Assembly (NCBI RefSeq): GCF_013371215.1
Contig: NZ_JABWMH010000003.1
Span: forward strand, 372,001 to 436,000
DNA: 64,000 bases
Source: Parasphingorhabdus flavimaris
GTDB taxonomy: Bacteria > Pseudomonadota > Alphaproteobacteria > Sphingomonadales > Sphingomonadaceae
Direction: 5' to 3'
In this document: positions 26,118 to 35,101 of the stretch, piece by piece
Layout of the letters: each line of letters starts with the position of its first letter
How positions within the stretch are numbered: position 1 is the stretch's first letter
The notes under the pieces: model-generated
Seen by the model: the letters and a program-made list of their open reading frames with translations, nothing else
Told to the model about the DNA's origin: nothing
Databases searched by the model: none
Translations under genes and position numbers: made by a program

Positions 26118-27485
26118 GTGTTTGGAGACGTGCGGAATTTCATTCCACCATCGGGCCTTCGTATTTTTGCCACTTTTCTGATTTTTGCGCTGGCCTGCGC
26201 GCCTCAACAATCTGCTGCCCAGAAAAGTCGCGATTCCGAGCAGATTTCCTATATTTTCAAACGCGGCGATACCCTGTTTGACCTGGCCACCAAATATTTG
26301 CGCAAACGGTCGGATTATCTTGCGGTCCAGCGCATCAATCGCATCGCCAATCCACGCCAGATTCCGATGGGCAAATCGCTTCTCATTCCTGTCTATCTGC
26401 TGAAATATCGTCCGAGCGAGGCCAGTTTGAGCGCCTTTCGCGGAGATGTCTCGATTGCGGCTGGTGGGCAGAACCTGACGCCCGTTCAGGGACTTGACCT
26501 CGAAGAAGGCAGCCGGATTACAACCGCCGCGCGGAGTTTTTTGACCCTCCAATTGGAAGATGGCTCCCGGGTATCCATTCCGTCCAACAGCAATGTCAGG
26601 ATAACCCGTCTTCGCCACATATTGCTTACCGATAGCGTCGATTATGAAATCGCCGTCGACATGGGCCGCCTCCGGTCGAAAGTTGCACCGTTGCAAAAGA
26701 AAGCTGACCGTTATCGGGTCCGGACTCCAGTCGCGGTTTCCGCTGTACGCGGTACCGACTATCGCACCCGGGTTGATGAAATTTCGGGCACAGCATTCTC
26801 GGAAACGGTGGAAGGCGAAGTGGTCGTGGCGGCCGGGGAAAGCCTGAATAGCGGTAATCTGGTTGCTATACCGGCGGGTACCGGCGCAGCAGCGACGGCG
26901 ACCGGGGCGCTCGCCAAAGCTGAATTGCTGCCCCCGCCGGAGCTATTGGACCCCGCGAAGGTACAATCGGATGCGGCGCTGCAATTTGCCGTTGAACCGC
27001 GCGCCTCTGCCATCGGTCATCGCATCATGATTGCGTCCGATGCCGGATTTGTCGATATTGTCGCCGAGGGTCAGGAGATGGGCGCGGTGATTGAACTGCC
27101 AGCGATCCCCAATGGCCGATATTTTGCCAAGGTGACTGCTCTGGCTGCCGACGGTTTCGAAGGCATGCCGGCAACCTATAGTTTCAAGCGCCAGCTCAGT
27201 ACCCTTGGTGGCAGCGCGGATGCGGGGGACTTCGGCTACCGGTTCAAATGGTTCGGTGAAGGCGAGGGCCAAAGATTCTATCGGCTTCAAATCGTCAAGG
27301 ACAGCAAGACAGCCATTCCGATCATCGACGAAGCGGCACTTTCGACGAATACTGTTACCTTGTCGGAACTGGCTGACGGGGAATATTACTGGCGCGTGGG
27401 CGTGATCCAGTTTTCCACGGACCCGGAAGACAATGAGGCGATCGAGAAATGGACCGATTTTGAAAAATTGACCGTGGCCAACTAG
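26118..27485 (+). CDS. LysM- and FecR-domain periplasmic protein
   Basis: 455 residues from GTG 26118, preceded by GGAGG. Signal peptide with hydrophobic FATFLIFALACAP. A LysM domain spans ~40-95 (YIFKRGDTLFDLATKYL, NPRQIPMGKSLLIP), which binds peptidoglycan. A FecR domain follows (~110-250: ITTAARSFLTLQLEDGSRVS, TPVAVSAVRGTDYRTRVD), and the C-terminus carries fibronectin-like beta repeats. It sits 2 bp after the response regulator and before a CHASE2 kinase, so it may sense or present an envelope signal. Similar FecR-CHASE2 pairs are known from other proteobacteria; the ligand is unknown. Confidence 0.87.
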   Translation: MFGDVRNFIPPSGLRIFATFLIFALACAPQQSAAQKSRDSEQISYIFKRGDTLFDLATKYLRKRSDYLAVQRINRIANPRQIPMGKSLLIPVYLLKYRPSEASLSAFRGDVSIAAGGQNLTPVQGLDLEEGSRITTAARSFLTLQLEDGSRVSIPSNSNVRITRLRHILLTDSVDYEIAVDMGRLRSKVAPLQKKADRYRVRTPVAVSAVRGTDYRTRVDEISGTAFSETVEGEVVVAAGESLNSGNLVAIPAGTGAAATATGALAKAELLPPPELLDPAKVQSDAALQFAVEPRASAIGHRIMIASDAGFVDIVAEGQEMGAVIELPAIPNGRYFAKVTALAADGFEGMPATYSFKRQLSTLGGSADAGDFGYRFKWFGEGEGQRFYRLQIVKDSKTAIPIIDEAALSTNTVTLSELADGEYYWRVGVIQFSTDPEDNEAIEKWTDFEKLTVAN

Positions 27486-27535
27486 CTGCCCGGGTTTCGA
27501 ATCTTGATCAGTCTTCTACCGAGGCACAATTACCG

Positions 27536-29809
27536 ATGAAGCTGCGTCAGCGTCTTGCTATGGAGTGGCTGGCGGTAGCGTTGCTGGCGTCCTGTGTGGT
27601 TGCGGCGCTGACTTCCTGGGAGAGCCTTTCTCGCCTGGACAACCTGGTCTATGACCAGCTGTCAGCGATTGATCGTCCGACTCCACCATCCGAGATTCTG
27701 ATTGTCAAAATCGATGAGGACAGTCTGGCAGCCTACGGGAAATGGCCGTGGTCCCGGCAGAGGCATGTCGAACTATTCGATCAATTGGCCGTCGGCGATC
27801 CCGCGGCGATCGGTTTTGATATTCTACTCAGCGAACCGGGCGACCCCGAGGACGACGCTCGGTTGGCGCAGTCGATAGCCGGCAATCGCGATCTGTACCT
27901 GCCGCTCCATTTTGTCTTTCCCGGCAGCAATGGAGCGGAATATGATGTTAAACAGCCAATCGAGCCATTGCGCCAAGCCGCAGCGGGAATCGGCCACGTG
28001 AATCTGGCGATTGACACGGATGGCGTGGTCCGTCGTGCAGCCTTATGCTTTGGCGACAAGGCGGCGAAGGAAGATTGGCCGCATCTGATCGAGCTGATCT
28101 ATCGGGCGGTTCACCGACAGCCATCCCCCGCTTATGATCGACTGGAAGATTGCGAGAAAAGGCTGTTGATGCCCTTCGCCGATCGCGGCAGCTACACATC
28201 TGTTTCTTATGCCGCCTTGGCCGAAGGACAGGTCCCCCTCACTTTCCTGCAGGACAAGATCATTCTGATCGGAGCGACGGCTAACGGTCTCGGGGACCAA
28301 TATCCGGTGCCGCTCGGCGATGGAGGAACCCTTGCCGGTGTTGAAATCATGGCCAATCTCTTCGGCGCGATTGCGCGGGATGATTTTGTTCTTCCGCTTT
28401 CCTTTCCACAGCAGCTGGCGCTATCGCTGCTTCCCACTTGGATATTGCTGATCGGCTTCTGGCGCTGGCGACCAAGGACCACGATTATCGTCTCGTTTGG
28501 CCTGATATTGGCTATTCTGTTGTCCAGCGTGCTCTTGATGCAATTTCAACTCTGGCTTGCTCCAGCAGCGGCCCTGGTGGGCGTTATTCTCGTCTATCCG
28601 ATCTGGGGGTGGCGACGGCTGCAGGCGACCAGCGACTTCATGGACAGCGAGCTGCAGAATTTTCATCGATCGAGCGTCGATATCCCGATCATGCGGCCTG
28701 ATCTTGGTCCTGTTGATGTCATCACCGGTCAAGCCGAAAAGCTGACCCACGCGATCTCCCATATTCGTGATTTGCGGCGGTTCATCAATGACGCACTCAG
28801 CAATTTGCCCGACCCGATGTTCATCACCGATCTCGACGGCAAGGTGAAATTCGTGAATCGCCTGGCGCAGACGGGAATGGAGGACGGCGCTCAGGACCTT
28901 GCGCTGGACGACATGCTTGATCGCTTTGTCTCGCCTACTGATCTGCAGGGGGTGCACGAATATCTTGATCTGAAAAACCGGCCGACGAAACATGATTATG
29001 TCGACTTCACATCGCTTGACGGTCAGATTTTTGCGATGCGCCGCGCGCCGGTCGTGTCGGACGACGGAGTGCTCAGAGGTCATATCCATTATCTCGCGGA
29101 CATAACGGAAGTAGCCCATGCAGCGCAGCAGAGGGAAGAAGTGCTCGAATTGCTATCGCATGACATGCGCGCGCCGCAGGCGGCCATTCTGGCCTTGCTG
29201 GACGGGAAGGAGCCAGATGACACCACAAGCCGGATCGAAGATCACGCAAGACGCACACTGGCCCTGGCAGACAATTTTGTCGGACTGGCACGGATCGAAT
29301 CCAGCGAATTCGAAGGCGAGGACATATTGCTCGCCGAACTGGTCGCAGAAGCCAATGACAGCTTGTGGCCGCTCAGCAATGCACGATCCATTGTCTGTGA
29401 ACTGGAGGATCAGTCTGACGGGGCCTTTATCAGCGGCGAACCCTCCAGCCTCTACCGCTCGTTCGTCAACCTGATCGATAATGCGATCAAATATAGTCCG
29501 CATGGCGGCAAGGTGGAAATCACGATAAGGGTTACCGAGCTGGATCGGCAACCTCATGTTTCAGTATCGGTTGCTGATCAAGGCTCGGGAATGTCGGATG
29601 AGATGCTGGGTCAGCTTTTCGAACGATTTGCCAGCGATGACCGAGAGGCTCATTCTTCGATCAAGGGGGCAGGGCTCGGGCTGAATTTTGTCGCCAAGGT
29701 CATAGAACGGCACGGCGGGCATATCAGAGGTGAAAATCGCCGGTCTGGCGGTGCGTGCTTCACTGTGGTTCTGCCCTTGGCGCCGGAGATCGAAAGTCAG
29801 GACGACTGA
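27536..29809 (+). CDS. CHASE2-domain sensor histidine kinase with PAS
   Basis: 757 residues. One N-terminal membrane helix, then a periplasmic CHASE2 domain (~30-290; motifs DNLVYDQLSAIDRPTPP, KWPWSRQRHVELFD), about three membrane helices (~290-365), a PAS domain (~420-535: LPDPMFITDLDGKVKFVNR), a HisKA helix with His542 (LELLSHDMRAPQAA) and an ATPase (LIDNAIKYSPHGGKVEI, GAGLGLNFVAKV). It probably phosphorylates the OmpR-type regulator two genes upstream and uses the LysM-FecR protein as a signalling partner. Convergent with the next gene (1-bp gap). Confidence 0.92.
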   Translation: MKLRQRLAMEWLAVALLASCVVAALTSWESLSRLDNLVYDQLSAIDRPTPPSEILIVKIDEDSLAAYGKWPWSRQRHVELFDQLAVGDPAAIGFDILLSEPGDPEDDARLAQSIAGNRDLYLPLHFVFPGSNGAEYDVKQPIEPLRQAAAGIGHVNLAIDTDGVVRRAALCFGDKAAKEDWPHLIELIYRAVHRQPSPAYDRLEDCEKRLLMPFADRGSYTSVSYAALAEGQVPLTFLQDKIILIGATANGLGDQYPVPLGDGGTLAGVEIMANLFGAIARDDFVLPLSFPQQLALSLLPTWILLIGFWRWRPRTTIIVSFGLILAILLSSVLLMQFQLWLAPAAALVGVILVYPIWGWRRLQATSDFMDSELQNFHRSSVDIPIMRPDLGPVDVITGQAEKLTHAISHIRDLRRFINDALSNLPDPMFITDLDGKVKFVNRLAQTGMEDGAQDLALDDMLDRFVSPTDLQGVHEYLDLKNRPTKHDYVDFTSLDGQIFAMRRAPVVSDDGVLRGHIHYLADITEVAHAAQQREEVLELLSHDMRAPQAAILALLDGKEPDDTTSRIEDHARRTLALADNFVGLARIESSEFEGEDILLAELVAEANDSLWPLSNARSIVCELEDQSDGAFISGEPSSLYRSFVNLIDNAIKYSPHGGKVEITIRVTELDRQPHVSVSVADQGSGMSDEMLGQLFERFASDDREAHSSIKGAGLGLNFVAKVIERHGGHIRGENRRSGGACFTVVLPLAPEIESQDD

Positions 29810-29810
29810 A

Positions 29811-30365
29811 TCATTCGACGCCCTGACGGGTCCTGATCGTTTTCGATGGAGCTTCGGTCAATTCGCGATCCAATCCGGAAAGCGCGGAATCGACCAGAAA
29901 CGGCACAGATTGCGCAATCGTACCCTTGCAGTGATATTCGGCGGCATTGCCGGTATATAGCTTCGTCCCGCGTGCTTGATCGAACAGGCTGACGGTCAAC
30001 CGGTGTTCCTGATCCTTGCACGACTGGAACCGCTTTTGCTGTTTGGCGCTCGCGATCGTGTGCGAACTGTCTTTTTCGCCGCCATCGACCGCAATGTCAG
30101 CCGCCCGGCCCGAGAGAGCGACATGGACCAATATCGATGCGTCTGGCGCGGACTGATAGCCCTTCGCGATCAATGACTTCGCAACCAGATCGCGGGTCAT
30201 CGCCAAATCGCGGTTTTCCGGAGCATCTTTTGGCGAAAGGGTAAATTGTTTGGGTGCCGCCGCCGCGATAACCTGATGCGTCTGGACGCGGGTCTCAATA
30301 GGTCCGGCGCAGGCAGAAACTGCCAGTGCGCCAATCAATATCCATGAGAGTGATCGGGTCATCAC
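29811..30365 (-). CDS. DUF4136-type lipoprotein
   Basis: 184 residues. Lipoprotein signal peptide with lipobox LAVSAC. The remaining sequence (FTLSPKDAPENRDLAMTRDL, VAKSLIAKGYQSAPDASILV) fits the DUF4136 family of outer-membrane-anchored proteins of unknown function. It is monocistronic on the minus strand, ending against the CHASE2 kinase. Family assignment is from recall and moderately sure; no role can be given. Confidence 0.72.
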   Translation of the reverse strand: MMTRSLSWILIGALAVSACAGPIETRVQTHQVIAAAAPKQFTLSPKDAPENRDLAMTRDLVAKSLIAKGYQSAPDASILVHVALSGRAADIAVDGGEKDSSHTIASAKQQKRFQSCKDQEHRLTVSLFDQARGTKLYTGNAAEYHCKGTIAQSVPFLVDSALSGLDRELTEAPSKTIRTRQGVE

Positions 30366-30448
30366 CTTCTCCAGCTGAAATTTTTTCTGCTCTTTTGATA
30401 GTGCGCCAGCCTGTTAAAGTCACGAAGATTGGCGTCGGCTGGAGAGAC

Positions 30449-30682
30449 CTATCGCGTCAATGCGTAGTAAATCACATAGAGCCACGAGAAAAATCCGTGG
30501 ATGACCGCCCAGAAAATCGACTTGTGCGTCGTGAAGCTGATGGCGATGGCAAGCGCGCTGCCAAAGCCGACGCCTTTGCTGACGATCTCCTTGCGGACAT
30601 AGGTTGCACTGCGTCTCATCGGTGATTCTCCAGGCGCATAATCTTCCGGGCGCATGCGTTCGGCTTTGGCTTTCTCGACCAT
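30449..30682 (-). CDS. Small conserved inner-membrane protein
   Basis: 77 residues: a polar N-terminus (RPEDYAPGESPMRRSATYV) followed by one or two hydrophobic helices (GFGSALAIAISFTTHKSIFW, AVIHGFFSWLYVIYYAL). It starts 2 bp after the aroG stop, so it is co-transcribed with aroG. I do not recognise a named family. Short proteins of this shape, ending in a YVIYYALTR-like tail, are common beside housekeeping genes in alphaproteobacteria. Confidence 0.7.
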   Translation of the reverse strand: MVEKAKAERMRPEDYAPGESPMRRSATYVRKEIVSKGVGFGSALAIAISFTTHKSIFWAVIHGFFSWLYVIYYALTR

Positions 30683-30684
30683 GA

Positions 30685-32058
30685 TCAGGCGGCTTCCCGC
30701 GCTCGATCGGACAATTCCTGATTGAGCATTTCTGCCAGCAGGAAGGCCAGCTCCAGCGACTGTGCCGCATTAAGCCGGGGATCGCAGTGGGTGTGATAGC
30801 GGTCGCCGAGCGATGCGTCGGTGACTGCCACTGCTCCGCCGGTACATTCGGTGACATTCTGACCGGTCATTTCGCAATGTATTCCGCCAGCGAACGTGCC
30901 TTCCGCCCGGTGGACGGCAAAAAACCCGCGTACCTCGGTGAGAATGCGATCAAACGGCCGTGTCTTGTAGCCGCTCTCCGCCTTGATGACGTTGCCGTGC
31001 ATCGGATCACAGGACCAGATGACCGGATGTCCCGATTGTTTAACCGCACGCACCAGCGGTGGCAGTCCGCTTTCGATCTTGTCGTGACCGAAGCGCGTAA
31101 TCAAAGTAATCCGGCCAGGCTCGTGCGCGGGGTTGAGCGTATCGAGCATTTTTATCAGCGCGTCGGGTGTCAGCGACGGGCCGCATTTCAGTCCGATCGG
31201 ATTGCCGATGCCGCGCAGAAACTCGACATGGGCCGAACCCTCGAAACGCGTGCGATCGCCAATCCACAGGAAATGCGCGCTGGTATCATACCAGTCGCCG
31301 GTCAGGCTGTCCTGACGGGTCAGGCATTGCTCATAGGGGAGCAACAGCGCTTCATGGCTGGTGTAGAAGGACGTCGCCTTCAATTGCGGTGCCGTATCGG
31401 GATTGATGCCGCAGGCTTCCATGAAAGCCAGCGCCTCCCCGATCTGATCTGCCATTTTTTCGAATTTCTTCGCCCACGGGCTGCGCGCCATGAAGTCATG
31501 GGTCCAGCCGTGCACCTGTTTCAGGTTGGCGTAGCCGCCGGTGGAGAAGGCACGGAGAAGGTTGAGCGTCGCAGCGGCCTGGTTATAGGCACGGACCATA
31601 CGGTCGGGGTCTGGATCCCGGCCGGCGCTGTCGAATTCGATGCCGTTGATAATATCACCGCGGTAGCTCGGCAATTCGACGCCATCCTGCACCTCGACAT
31701 CGGAGGAGCGAGGCTTGGCGAACTGGCCTGCCATACGGCCGACTTTGACGATCGGGAGCTTTGACGCATAAGTCAGCACCACCGCCATCTGCAGAATAAC
31801 GCGGAATGTGTCGCGGATATTGTTCGGATGGAATTCCGCGAAGCTCTCGGCGCAATCGCCGCCCTGCAGCAAAAATGCCTTGCCCGCCGATACTTCGGCC
31901 AGGTCCTGCTTCAGGCTGCGTGCTTCACCGGCAAAGACCAGCGGCGGATAGCTGCCAAGCAGTTCTTCCGTTTCCGCCAGCTTGGCGGCATCGGGATAGT
32001 TGGGCATGTGCAGGCCTTCAAAATCCCGCCAGCTATTTGCCGTCCAATTCGTCGCCAT
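30685..32058 (-). CDS. aroG: Class II 3-deoxy-7-phosphoheptulonate (DAHP) synthase
   Basis: 457 residues, the usual length of the plant-like class II enzymes. It condenses phosphoenolpyruvate with erythrose 4-phosphate, the first step of the shikimate pathway in the cytoplasm. Family landmarks: [55 protein letters not shown] and [15 protein letters not shown]. The start is well fixed ([19 protein letters not shown] is conserved at the N-terminus). The symbol is used for the activity; class II enzymes are unrelated in sequence to E. coli AroG. Confidence 0.95.
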   Translation of the reverse strand: MATNWTANSWRDFEGLHMPNYPDAAKLAETEELLGSYPPLVFAGEARSLKQDLAEVSAGKAFLLQGGDCAESFAEFHPNNIRDTFRVILQMAVVLTYASKLPIVKVGRMAGQFAKPRSSDVEVQDGVELPSYRGDIINGIEFDSAGRDPDPDRMVRAYNQAAATLNLLRAFSTGGYANLKQVHGWTHDFMARSPWAKKFEKMADQIGEALAFMEACGINPDTAPQLKATSFYTSHEALLLPYEQCLTRQDSLTGDWYDTSAHFLWIGDRTRFEGSAHVEFLRGIGNPIGLKCGPSLTPDALIKMLDTLNPAHEPGRITLITRFGHDKIESGLPPLVRAVKQSGHPVIWSCDPMHGNVIKAESGYKTRPFDRILTEVRGFFAVHRAEGTFAGGIHCEMTGQNVTECTGGAVAVTDASLGDRYHTHCDPRLNAAQSLELAFLLAEMLNQELSDRAREAA

Positions 32059-32178
32059 CAGAGCGCTCCGTTCCGTTTCCTTTAAAATCGAGAGCCTTTA
32101 GGCGGGAGTCAAGAGCGATGGCAAGGAAAACCCATTGTTGGTTGCCAGCGAAACTATTGGGTGGCCGGCCGTCCGCCG

Positions 32179-33507
32179 CTAGCTTCCAGGCTTGTTCTTC
32201 CAGCTGCCGCTGTTGCGGAATTCAGGCTTGATCTGGCTGACGTCCGGAAGCTTCTGTCCAGCGAAGGCGCTGTCGCCACCTTTGGCTTTGGCTTCCCTGC
32301 TGTAATTGGGCGCCTGATAGATTCTCGGCGCATTGACATCGAGAGCGGGAACAGCCCGATCATGCCGACGGGCATTGTCAGCAGCCAGAGCCGCCGCTTT
32401 CTCGGAATTGGCTGCTTCGGCTTCGGCCTTGCGTCGGCCGGCTTCATAAGCCTTTTCCAATGCAATAGGGTCGAGCGACGAGCCGCTGTCTGTATCGGCG
32501 TTGGCAATCGCACTGCGTGGCTTGGGCACCGGCAACGGCTCGCCTCCGCGATAACGCTGTTGGAAGGCGCTTGCCTTGCCGGCATTGCCTTTCCAGCTGT
32601 AGAAACGATGCGCGCCGACGGTGCCCAGGAACCGCAGGCTCGGGGCCCAGTAAGGATAGACATAGGTCGCGTGATAATGGGTTGCGGTCCCGACAGAGCT
32701 ATAGCTTTTCCCGGCCAGCGCTTCGGCGGCTACCTTTTTGGCCCGGTCCCAATGGAAACGCGCTGCTTTGCGGCGGAGAGAGCCGTCGCAAGTATAGGAA
32801 AACTGGCAACCCGTCTTGCGCTCGCTACCCTGATAGATCACGCCGCACACAGTGCCGGGATAGCTGGGGTGGCGAACGCGGTTCAAAATAACCTGGGCGA
32901 CACCCCGCTGACCGGCATCCGGCTCCATCCCGGCTTCATAGTAGATGGCTTGGGTCAGGCAATGAAGCGCCCGGCTATCGTCTACTGCTGAACCTCGAAA
33001 GGCGGTTGGGCGGATCAGATGCGCAGTCGATGCCCGATCACCATCACTTGCCAGGATATCCGGCAGGCCATGGATCGATCCGGTACCCGGTTCGGAAAGC
33101 GGATCAATGCCGATCCCGCCATAATTTTGCGGGATCGCGTAATTGGGATCGATGAAATAAAAGGCCGAGCCTGCAAAATTATCCTCTGCGCGTTCGACCG
33201 ATTGCAGCCGCGGGTCGCTGGGGTTGAACTGCTGCGCGTCGACGCTTGCTTGCGGCATTGTCGTGGGAATCAGGATCAGGCCGATCAGAACAAAAGCGGT
33301 CAAAATTCGTTCGCGCACCGTCAGTCTCATGAGAAATTTGCCCGGAACCGACTGTGCTGAAGAACTGATATCCACTGCTGGCTCGACAGTTTTTGCCTGG
33401 GCCGGTTCCCTGTCGATTATGGTTAACGCTTCCTGAGCCCTGCTACCTTGTCCATAATCGGGAATATGGCCGCTCAGATGCGGAACATAAGGAGGAGGAA
33501 CGCGCAC
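32179..33507 (-). CDS. Second SleB-type cell-wall hydrolase
   Basis: 442 residues from GTG 33507; the internal ATG 33330, just before the membrane segment (ILTAFVLIGLILIPTTMPQA), is an alternative start. The SleB/Hydrolase_2 domain (CLTQAIYYEAGMEP, VILNRVRHPSYPGTVCGVIY, GTATHYHATYVYPYWAP) closely matches the enzyme inside the type I secretion operon at 20069. The C-terminal ~120 residues are Ala/Lys-rich and probably disordered. Periplasmic peptidoglycan hydrolase, likely a housekeeping paralogue. Confidence 0.88.
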   Translation of the reverse strand: MRVPPPYVPHLSGHIPDYGQGSRAQEALTIIDREPAQAKTVEPAVDISSSAQSVPGKFLMRLTVRERILTAFVLIGLILIPTTMPQASVDAQQFNPSDPRLQSVERAEDNFAGSAFYFIDPNYAIPQNYGGIGIDPLSEPGTGSIHGLPDILASDGDRASTAHLIRPTAFRGSAVDDSRALHCLTQAIYYEAGMEPDAGQRGVAQVILNRVRHPSYPGTVCGVIYQGSERKTGCQFSYTCDGSLRRKAARFHWDRAKKVAAEALAGKSYSSVGTATHYHATYVYPYWAPSLRFLGTVGAHRFYSWKGNAGKASAFQQRYRGGEPLPVPKPRSAIANADTDSGSSLDPIALEKAYEAGRRKAEAEAANSEKAAALAADNARRHDRAVPALDVNAPRIYQAPNYSREAKAKGGDSAFAGQKLPDVSQIKPEFRNSGSWKNKPGS

Positions 33508-33540
33508 GGATTATCTAATTGCCTGAATAAGCCCAATCGG

Positions 33541-33570
33541 GCGGTTTGCGCAGGATATAACCGCTTTTTT
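33541..33570 (+). terminator. Hairpin plus T-run on plus strand
   Basis: GCGGTT (33541-33546) pairs with AACCGC (33559-33564) across a 12-base loop and is followed by six T. The shape fits a weak intrinsic terminator reading rightward, yet both flanking genes are on the minus strand, so it would stop antisense transcription or be incidental. Confidence 0.3.
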
Positions 33571-33629
33571 CGAGTGTCGCTCGGTGCAAAAATAGACTGT
33601 TCCATCGCGGGACGTGGTCGCTGGGCAAA

Positions 33630-35063
33630 TTAACTGGTTAACGTTGCCTGTTGTTCCCGCTTGCTGACCAGATATTGCGCAACCATATATCCGGCAATTC
33701 CGAACATGATGCCCCCGAAAGCCGGCCCGAGAACAATCCCGTCAAGCCCGTAATATTCGCGACCGAGCCACAGGAAGGGGACGAGCCCGACCGTGTTGCG
33801 CAGCCAGTTCATCAAGGTCGACCAGGTGGGCCGACCAAGATTGTTGCAGGCGGCATTGCCGATGAAAAGCATGCCGTTGAAGAAGAAAAGAGGGGTCAAT
33901 AAGGCGGCAAAAAGCCAGAACACATGGCGGCCTTCTCCGGTAAGATTGAATGCGTCGCCGATCGGACCGTTGAGAAGATAGAGGATCGGCCAGATGGCGA
34001 GCGTATAGGCCAGGGCGAACAGGGTCGCTTGCTTGATCGTTATCCGGATCCGGTCAAATTTTAGCGCACCGAAATTCTGGCCGATAATCGGCCCCACGGC
34101 CCCGGAAAGCGAGAACAACAGGCAGAAAGCGACCGGCACGACCCTGCCGACGACGGCAAAGCCGGCGATTACATCGTCGGAATAGTCGGCGATGAACCGG
34201 TAGGAAATAAATCCCCCGATCGGTGTGGCAATGTTTGTCAGGATCGCGGGAAGCAGAATTGCCATGATCGGTCTCATGTCAGCGCGAAAAGCGGGCAGGG
34301 AAGGGTGGCTGAAGCCCCCGTAGCTTCGGATGATCGGCGAGATTGCAAATATGGTCGAAACAACCGCTGCACAGGCGCTGGCGATCGCCGCACCTTGCAT
34401 GCCCCAGTCGAAGCCAAAGATGAATATCGGGTCGAGAACGGCATTGGTGATACCCATGCTGAGCGTTACGTTCATCGCTCGCCGCGCCGCGCCATGGGCG
34501 CGAAGAAAGCCGGAGCAGACCATGGCTGCGACGCTGAACGGCATGAATGGCGCGATGATCCGGATATAATCGGTGGCGGCCTGATTGGCGGCTCCGTCAG
34601 CCCCGGCCAGTTCCAGAATTTCGGGCGCAAAAATGAAAAACAGGGCGGCCAGTGGGACCAGCAACATCATGCTGAGAATCAATATATTGGTCAGATAGCG
34701 TCGCGCCTGCGCCGGATCGCCTTGACCGATATGGCGAGAAGCCAGCGCACTGGTGGCAATCATCAGGCCGATATGGAAGGCCGTACCGAAATACAGGACG
34801 GTCGCGGCAAAACCCATCGCTGCAGTCAGGGCGCTGTCGCCCAGTTGCGCGATATAGAAAAGATCGGCGAAATCGACAATGAACATGGTGAGCAGACCGA
34901 TGCTGGCGGTCAGCGACATTGTTGCGATATGCCGCAACGGGCTACCGGTCAGAAATATGGCGGGTTGTGTCGCGACTTTATCTGTTCCACTGCAAATCGC
35001 CTGGCCGAAACTGCCAATGGCGGAGGAGATATTTTGCCCTATAGTCTTTTGCCAAGGGGTCAA
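33630..35063 (-). CDS. MATE-family efflux transporter
   Basis: 477 residues from TTG 35063. About twelve membrane helices in two homologous halves; family features include MSLTASIGLLTMFIVDFADL early, SALASRHIGQGDPAQARRYL and the second-half counterpart SGAVGPIIGQNFGALKFDRI. It should export organic cations or drugs using Na+ or H+. The first ~45 residues before the first helix are longer than usual, so an internal start is possible. Monocistronic; divergent from the DUF2891 gene. Confidence 0.88.
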   Translation of the reverse strand: MTPWQKTIGQNISSAIGSFGQAICSGTDKVATQPAIFLTGSPLRHIATMSLTASIGLLTMFIVDFADLFYIAQLGDSALTAAMGFAATVLYFGTAFHIGLMIATSALASRHIGQGDPAQARRYLTNILILSMMLLVPLAALFFIFAPEILELAGADGAANQAATDYIRIIAPFMPFSVAAMVCSGFLRAHGAARRAMNVTLSMGITNAVLDPIFIFGFDWGMQGAAIASACAAVVSTIFAISPIIRSYGGFSHPSLPAFRADMRPIMAILLPAILTNIATPIGGFISYRFIADYSDDVIAGFAVVGRVVPVAFCLLFSLSGAVGPIIGQNFGALKFDRIRITIKQATLFALAYTLAIWPILYLLNGPIGDAFNLTGEGRHVFWLFAALLTPLFFFNGMLFIGNAACNNLGRPTWSTLMNWLRNTVGLVPFLWLGREYYGLDGIVLGPAFGGIMFGIAGYMVAQYLVSKREQQATLTS

Positions 35064-35101
35064 TTCATCTCTATTGGAAAATGATCTTTGGAGGGCGTTG
35101 G

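Noticed and set aside
30685-32058. Large plus-strand open frame (30787-31764) opposite the DAHP synthase gene
   Set aside because: Codon-bias shadow; the minus-strand protein is a full-length, well-known enzyme.
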